From: Cristatella mucedo
Lineage: Eukaryota; Bryozoa; Phylactolaemata; Cristatellidae
Direction: 5' to 3'
Length of the DNA: 64,000 nt
NCBI GenBank assembly: GCA_009760855.2
Contig: WPIO01000057.1
Location: 531,001-595,000 of the forward strand
The notes beneath the pieces are model-generated. The model worked only from the letters and a program-made list of their open reading frames with translations, ran no database searches and had not been told where the DNA came from. The position numbers and the translations under genes are program-made. Positions 58,081-64,000 of the stretch are shown here, piece by piece. Every line of letters starts with the position of its first letter. Positions within the stretch are counted from its first letter, which is position 1.

Positions 58081-59069
58081 TAATAGTCCATCCTCGAAAG
58101 AATCAGGGTGTCGACTTAAATTTTTAGCCAGCCACAATTGCAGACAGATCTTAGACACGTGGATGAAATGTCACGGCTTGCTGTGGAAGCGGTCTTCTCA
58201 ATTAAGCTTTCAAACTTTGAACAGCTATCAAAACGGGAAACCTACATTGCTTACATACGACGATTTAGAAGAGCAAAGTCTATTAGTGCAGCAGTTCGCT
58301 TAGGGAGAGTAGGTGTAAAGTGCGATTGGTTGAGACTCCAAAAGCAGAAAAGCCTTTATGCACAGCTTCGCATCTATTACACCGGCGTCTGACTGCACTG
58401 GCCGATAGACCTGCGGGTATTATTTAATTAATTATTTAATTTGTTAAAAAATTAATATACTTGACTAAATATTAATTCAACACATTACTAATATTATTTA
58501 ATGTATAATATAATCTACTTACAACCAGCAAGTTGGTTTAGATTACCTACTCGCCAACTTACGTGGACGCCCCCATCACGCATTCCCACCATACACTTCG
58601 TATTATCACACTGCACCAATAGATATTCAATACCAATAGAAATCTCAACATAAATTCTGTTTCATCTTTACATTATAGTGCTCCGTCCGGCCTGCTGTAC
58701 CTTTGAAATACAGTATCTGCGAGATTATGACTGCATGGCGATTGTTAACGGGCTACTGAATTATGACGATATATTGTTCTATGCAATAGATAGGTACTTT
58801 TTAAAATCAGACGGGTGCTCTTAGTTGCTGCATTGTTCCGTTTACTTCTGCGTACGTTGGTGATGGAACCATGATTCGTACACCGTTCTACGTGGCTCCA
58901 TTTCCGGCTGAATTTTTCACGCGCTGGCAAGGACTAGAACCATTGCGAGCGCTACGTTTGTAAGGATGTTAGCGAGAGGCCACTCCGGTGCGTTTGTAAT
59001 GCTTCATATAGCTGAAACGCAGTCCAATCCGGCTACGCATCGTTACACGCGCTCTCTTCACTAGAGTCG
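58081..59069. other. Unassigned region
   Basis: AT-rich 58420-58520; no gene or family recognised. Confidence 0.4.
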
Positions 59070-59260
59070 CCTAGCTGCGCCTCGAATCCTTGAAATACCG
59101 TGCGGCGCGCCTCGAGTTCGTGCACTCCCAAAGCCTGAAACTCACCGCCTACTGACTTCGCGACATCAGCTGATATGACGAAATTAAAAAAGCTTAGAAT
59201 CAGCCACATCCCATCGCGCCAATCGCCTAGCCCGTGTGAATCGCCCTTTACTCGCTTGCG
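59070..59260 (+). mobile_element. LINE-B fragment, GC-shifted
   Basis: TCGTGCACTCCCAAAGCCTGAA, then the decayed C terminus and CCCGTGTGAATCGCCC, follow the LINE-B order near 10600-10730 with many changes to G/C. Confidence 0.65.
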
Positions 59261-59429
59261 CGTGCTGCTGAGACTTCGCGCGCTACCGCAGGCCAACTTG
59301 GAAAATGCGCTTCCTTTGCAGCATAGATAAGAGTGCCCTGAAAGCGAACTTGTTTTCCTGGGGGGGGGGGGCTAAAAAAATGTCTCGCTATTATTACTAA
59401 GATAACGCATGTCGAGGATTTTACGTCCG

Positions 59430-59945
59430 CGAGCTCACTTTCTTGTGGCCAAAACATTGGCCGCCAGCCGTCGCCTGGGTAGCGTCTGCCACCGCGGCGC
59501 TGCGTCCGGCGGCTGGCGCAACGCGCGTTGAGCGCTCGCCCGCCTGCGAGCGAGCGCGTTCCGGCGCAACGTCGAATCCGCCGCCCCGGTCTCGAACGTT
59601 CGCGTCGCGCACGGTCTCGTTCGCGTACGACGCGACGGAAACGAGCGGCGTAGCGGAATGGCGCGACGTACTGGGCTGGGGCGAGGCGAGGAGGAGTAGG
59701 GCTCGTTCGCTGACGTCCTCTGCGGCGCCCTCCTCGTTCCGGTCGGCTGGCGGAGCGTACTGCTGCGTACGCCACGACTTCTGGCGCCGTGCCGCGGCGG
59801 CAGCCGACACTTCGCCGAAGTCGCTGCAGGAATTCTCGCGCGACTGGCGAGCGAGAGCTAGGCGCGCTGCGCTCTCGTTCGGCGGTCCCGTCAATGCAAT
59901 ACGACTAGGAAGCGTAGTCCATAGGCCAAGGCTGGCATGCGTCCG
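59430..59945. other. CpG-rich unassigned block
   Basis: High GC and CpG with open frames on both strands (175 codons on -, 210 on +), none resembling a known protein. Composition resembles the Homer 5' block, so it could be another promoter-type island or exon region. Confidence 0.35.
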
Positions 59946-59948
59946 CAC

Positions 59949-60098
59949 TGGTTTGGCCCAGCGGTTGAGATGCTCGCCTCAAAACAAGGTCAAGGTAAAT
60001 GTAGTCGATGGCCGAGGTCGTGGGCTCGAGCCCCGCGGCACGCGTGGAGCCTGTAGAGAGATTAAGGTCTCCTAGGACGCTATGCAAATAAAATATTG
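59949..60098 (+). mobile_element. SINE-B copy 6, with insertion
   Basis: GGTTTGGCCCAGCGGTTGAG, then about 15 extra bases before GAGGTCGTGGGCTCGAGCCC, and a tail with AGGTCTCCTAGGACGCTATG. Confidence 0.85.
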
Positions 60099-60506
60099 CC
60101 ATTTGTAGCGGGCGTCGAGAGAGCGAAGGCGAACGGTGTCGCAGTGGCTCAATCGAAAGCAGATTGTCCGTACCAACTAGCGTGGACCTGGGATCGCTCC
60201 CGGCGACTTAGGCGACGAGCTCCATTGTCTCATTCCTGAGGCTGACCGACTCTGGCCGCTATACATTTTTTACATTTATTTTTTATTTTTTTTTATTATT
60301 TTTATTATTTTATTATTTTTTATTTTTATTTTTTGCATTTATTTTTTACATTTATACATTTTCAAAGTTAAAAAGAGAGCACGCCACTCGCAAGCCGAAA
60401 GGTTTACGCATCGCAACGTTTCATGCGAGATCGTTCGAAGCTCAGTAGAAATTCAATTGTCCTTACGCTGACTCGCCTGAGTTTATTAGACTGCACCTTT
60501 GAGTAG
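60099..60506. other. Unassigned; T-rich tract and tRNA-like trace
   Basis: 60135-60200 shows TGGCTCAATCGAAAGC and GGGATCGCTCCC, weakly like A and B boxes of a third tRNA-derived SINE. 60265-60360 is TTTTATTATT-type low complexity. Confidence 0.35.
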
Positions 60507-60645
60507 CTCTGGTTAGGTCCAGTGGTTAAGGCGTTCGCACCGACCAAGGTCTGACCGAGGTCGTGGGGTCGAGCTCTGTGGCATACGTGAAGCGCCTGAA
60601 TAGAGACTAAGCTCTCTTAGAGCGTTATACAAACGAATAACATTT
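60507..60645 (+). mobile_element. SINE-B copy 7
   Basis: GGTTAGGTCCAGTGGTTAAG, GTCGTGGGGTCGAGC, GTGAAGCGCCTGAATAGAGA and GTTATACAAACGAATAAC. Confidence 0.92.
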
Positions 60646-61126
60646 TTAATTTTTTTTACCCGGCTCTTGCTTCTGAGAATGTCCGCTCGATACCAGCTCT
60701 TGTTAGTAAAACCAATGTGGGCGTGAGGCATCCGTGCAACAAACCTAACAACATCAATGCAGTGCACGAAGGTGGAAGGTGTAGCGGCCCGAAAAAAATG
60801 GTGGCTCCACCTGACGGACGAAAACGAACGACTTGAGAGGATTTGAGTGATTTCTAAGTAGTAATTAGGTGAATTAAAATTGCCATTTCTGTCTTAAAAC
60901 TTTCACTTACCGCTTGCACTTTCGTTGGTGCATTTAAATAGCCGTGCAACAGGCACTTCCTGCGTGTAGCGGTTGCAAGTAGCCAGCTTGGCGATAGGAC
61001 GATAGCAGTAGTGACTATGCATAGTCATTGCGCTACGAAAGAAATAGATCTCTCTCAACGCACTTTAGATTGGCTGGAGAGGAAGTTGGCTGACAGATTA
61101 GTGATAACAGCATGCATAATTGCAGC
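60646..61126. other. Unassigned region
   Basis: Nothing recognised. Confidence 0.4.
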
Positions 61127-61348
61127 CAGAGGCGAAGCCATGATTAGAGCGCCGGGGCGGCATGGGGGCTGGGGGCGTCCTATCAGCGGCCTGCGGGTGT
61201 CGTGCAGCCTGGCCAAGTGCCGAGGGGCCAGCCGCCGCTCAAGCGCAGCCGCAGGCAGCCCGACCAGGTGTCAGACTCGGCTCCCGCCTACCGTGCCGGG
61301 GGGGGGGGTGACAGCTGCCGTGCCTGCCACCCCCTGGCTTCGCCTCTA
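61127..61348. mobile_element. hAT-like MITE
   Basis: CAGAGGCGAAGCCA (61127-61140) and TGGCTTCGCCTCTA (61335-61348) form 14-bp terminal inverted repeats with one mismatch at the outermost base. CAGAGGCG-type ends and a GC-rich non-coding interior of about 220 bp are typical of non-autonomous hAT elements. Flanking octamers ATTGCAGC and CATGCAGT agree at five of eight positions, an eroded target duplication at best. Confidence 0.65.
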
Positions 61349-61902
61349 CATGCAGTAGTAATTAGAGCCATAAAAGGTAATAATAATAATAATAATAATG
61401 ATTCTTTTGGACGGTGCTAGAGCGGCGAGGAACTCGTGGGTTTTTAAACTTCAAGTCTGAGTATGCCGCACTCTCGGTGGGTAGAGCTGTTCCGACGATA
61501 GGGGGCGCAGGAGTTGAAGTGACGTGCTGCAAAGCATCGGAGTTTGGTTTGAGGCGCAAATAAACGACCAGCGTCAGAGAGGCTGGCGGTTCAAAGGGAA
61601 GGCCGCCGAGTTGGTATCTCGTAAGCAGAAGCTGGAGAGCGGACTCTGGCTGGGGCGGGATGCGCCGCACGGTGGCAACTAAGCTCTGATCAGAGATACC
61701 GAATAAAATGCGGCCGTTGCCAACTTTCAAGACTTGCTAGTCTACGGCCGTATTTTTCTCCAGCCATAAGCTTTCTATTGCCCGGGCAGAAGAACCGTAT
61801 GAGCTCACTAAAACAGTCTAGAAGGATTGTCACATGAATGGACGAACTTTGCTTAATAAATAAGCACCGAGAACTTTGAAAACTTCAAGATAAACAGTAA
61901 GA
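61349..61902. other. Unassigned region
   Basis: An ATA/ATT run at 61380-61399; nothing else recognised. Confidence 0.4.
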
Positions 61903-62565
61903 AATGGAGCGGCGAGAGATGGAGCGGCAAGAGATGGAGCGGCAAGAGATGGAGCGGCAAGTGATGGAGCGGCAAGTGATGGAGAGGCAAGTGATGGAGA
62001 GGCAAGTGATGGAGAGGCGAGAGATGGAGCGGCGAGAGATGGAGAGGCGAGAGATGGAGCGGCAAGAGATGGAGAGGCAAGTGATGGAGAGGCAAGTGAT
62101 GGAGCGGCAAGTGATGGAGCGGCAAAAGATGGAGAGGCGAGAGATGGAGCGGCGAGAGATGGAGCGGCAAAAGATGGAGAGGCGAGAGATGGAGCGGCAA
62201 AAGATGGAGAGGCGAGAGATGGAGCGGCGAGAGATGGAGCGGCAAGAGATGGAGAGGCAAAAGATGGAGAGGCAAAAGATGGAGAGGCAAGTGATGGAGA
62301 GGCAAGTGATGGAGAGGCGAGAGATGGAGCGGCGAGAGATGGAGAGGCGAGAGATGGAGCGGCGAGAGATGGAGCGGCAAAAGATGGAGAGGCGAGAGAT
62401 GGAGCGGCAAAAGATGGAGAGGCGAGAGATGGAGCGGCGAGAGATGGAGCGGCAAGAGATGGAGAGGCAAAAGATGGAGAGGCAAAAGATGGAGAGGCAA
62501 GTGATGGAGCGGCAAGAGATGGAGCGGCAAGTGATGGAGAGGCAAGAGATGGAGCGGCAAGAGAA
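61903..62565 (+). repeat. 15-bp minisatellite encoding MER(Q/R)(E/V/K)
   Basis: About 44 units of a GGAGCGGCAAGAGAT-type 15-mer. The frame starting at ATG 61904 stays open to 62632 (242 codons), giving pentapeptides MERQE, MERRE, MERQV and MERQK and a non-repeat end (KARKATSESEELKSWR). The 165-bp blocks 62131-62295 and 62341-62505 are identical, offset by 14 units. The opposite strand is also open, so coding status is unproven. If made, the product would be a highly charged helix. Confidence 0.9.
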
Positions 62566-63284
62566 AGCGAGAAAGGCGACGAGCGAGAGCGAGGAACTGA
62601 AAAGTTGGCGTGTCACACAAGCCAGATTATGAACTAATTATGAGCTCATTATAATTATGACGTATAATGTGACTTATAATTGGCTTATATTGACTTATAT
62701 CATTTGACCTTTATGATTAATTGATGATATATATAATAAACTTATATAATTATATAATTACTTATATAATTAATAATTGACTTATATAATTATATAATAC
62801 ATAATTGACATATTTATGACTTATAACTATAATTATAAATATTGTAATTATACTTATTAATTATAATTATGATAACTGTGATTTAATAATTGTGACCTAA
62901 TCATGATTATGAGCCTAATATTCTTCGCAGTTCCTGAATTACGCTTATTCGAAGCCGGCTGTATCGCGCTCCTAAGCGGCGAACCTGTCAGTCAGCCTGT
63001 GTGTGGCTCGGGCTCTCGAGTGGGCAGCTCGAGCTGCTCGAGTCTGCTTAAGAGTCTGCCGAGAGTCTACAGACTCCCTGTCGAGTCTACAGCCTCCCTG
63101 TCCGAGGCTGCCCACTCGAGAGGCTGCGGGCGCTGCACAGCTGCAGCCCTCTGAGACTGACTGCTCCACAGCGAGTACTAGTTACATTGACGCCATGGAC
63201 GCCGCGACTCTCTAACGCTTCCGCGCTCCACTTCCGCCGACCTTGCTGCTCGCACTGGCGCTTCGCGTTAATTGACGCTAGACG
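62566..63284. other. AT-rich tract and short inverted repeat
   Basis: 62632-62930 is dominated by TTATAATTA and ATATAATTA words. 63013-63028 (CTCTCGAGTGGGCAGC) is exactly inverted at 63107-63122, with a 78-bp loop rich in GAGTCT words. Confidence 0.7.
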
Positions 63285-64000
63285 TGAGCGACAGAACCTC
63301 GAAATCGATGCTTTACTTGTCTGGGAGCCAGTGCAGGTCGGCGAGAAGTGGTGTGATATGCCAACTGCGACGCTCACGACAGACAAGTTTGGCTGCAGAT
63401 TGTTGCACCAGCTGCAAGCGCCTGATTGCACAGGCCGGTAGTCCAGCAAGCAGTGATTTACAGAAGTCAAGACGGGATGTCGCAAATGCATGGACCAATT
63501 TAGATATGGTATCCCTGTCTAAACAAGCCCGAATTTAGCAATGTTGTGTAGCTGAAAGTAGGCAGACTTGACGAGGACCTAATGTGGTCGTCTAATGAAA
63601 GGTCGCTATCGAAAAGGGGACTTGGATTTCGAGCACATTCAACAGGAAATATGCTGTCAGAGCCAATTTGAGCGTTAACCTTTTTGATTTCTGAATCGCG
63701 CTCGGTTTGCCCATAATTAGTAAGTCAGTTTTATCGTCATTCAATTCAAGAAGTTTGGTGGCCATCCACGTGCAGATTAATTTATACATGCAGCAAGGGA
63801 GCTAAGAGGATTTGATGTGCTGGAGGTCTGGAAGGGATCAGAGCAAAGGTACGACAGAGTGCCATCTGCATAGAAGTGAACGCCTACATCGTGCCTGGCA
63901 ATTACATCGGCAAGAGGGAGAGTATAAACCGTGAAAAGAGCCGGACCAAGCACGGAGCCCTGAAGTACCACATGTTTCAGAGGTTCCTCTGGTGAATTGT
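63285..64000 (-). mobile_element. LINE-B copy running off the window
   Basis: Antisense. The complement of 63498-63313 reads SRLDFCKSLLAGLP and CRERRSWHITPLLADLHWLP; 63777-63971 holds the reverse-transcriptase end QGSVLGPALFTVYTLPL and HFYADGTLSY, in which the catalytic YADD has become YADG. The 3' tail part is missing at 63285 and the copy continues beyond 64000. Confidence 0.9.

Noticed and set aside
61853-62620. 255-codon Leu/His/Pro-rich frame on the - strand
   Set aside because: It is the reverse reading of the 15-bp minisatellite; open frames on both strands follow from a period divisible by three.

Overview
The window is animal (metazoan) nuclear DNA from an invertebrate-like genome. 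The evidence is a multi-exon, intron-rich gene for the synaptic scaffold protein Homer on the + strand, surrounded and interrupted by non-LTR retrotransposons (two L2/CR1-like families), two tRNA-derived SINE families, DNA-transposon relics and very long dinucleotide microsatellites. No operons, bacterial-type genes, rRNA, true tRNA genes or CRISPR arrays are visible. The species cannot be named from the sequence alone.

Layout. 1-16.7 kb is a retrotransposon-rich flank: a nearly complete but broken LINE-A (about 3.94-7.12 kb), several LINE-B pieces, tandem antisense SINE-A copies (7.4-8.3 kb), and a TIR-bounded element with a degenerate TTTAGGG core (12.79-13.60 kb). 16.75-18.3 kb is a GC- and CpG-rich, repeat-free block holding a TATA-like box, a leader with short upstream ORFs, and Homer exons 1 and 2. 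18.2-53.7 kb is the rest of Homer. Its nine introns (404 bp to 13.1 kb) carry most of the long microsatellites, a perfect 52-bp palindrome, nested LINEs and SINEs, a Tc1/mariner relic and two more degenerate telomere-like tracts. 53.7-55.2 kb is the presumed 3' UTR. 55.5-64 kb is again repeat-rich, with a CpG-rich stretch near 59.4-60 kb, a hAT-like MITE, a 15-bp minisatellite that encodes MERQE repeats, and a LINE-B running off the end.

The Homer model has ten coding exons: 17593-17597, 18002-18158, 31288-31419, 40222-40332, 46297-46377, 49126-49280, 49773-49929, 51979-52098, 52564-52644 and 53511-53696. All junctions are GT-AG and the phases are compatible. Together they give 1185 nt, that is 394 residues plus a stop. 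Residues 1-98 align without gaps to my recollection of the vertebrate Homer1 EVH1 domain. The middle is a Pro/Ser/Ala-rich linker and the C-terminal half is the Homer coiled coil. Exon 5 (46297-46377) rests only on splice sites, phase and composition.

The repeats also form a system. The tail of SINE-B closely copies the 3' end of LINE-B, the relationship expected when a SINE uses the machinery of a partner LINE. SINE-A copies sit inside both LINE families, one with a clear 7-bp target duplication.
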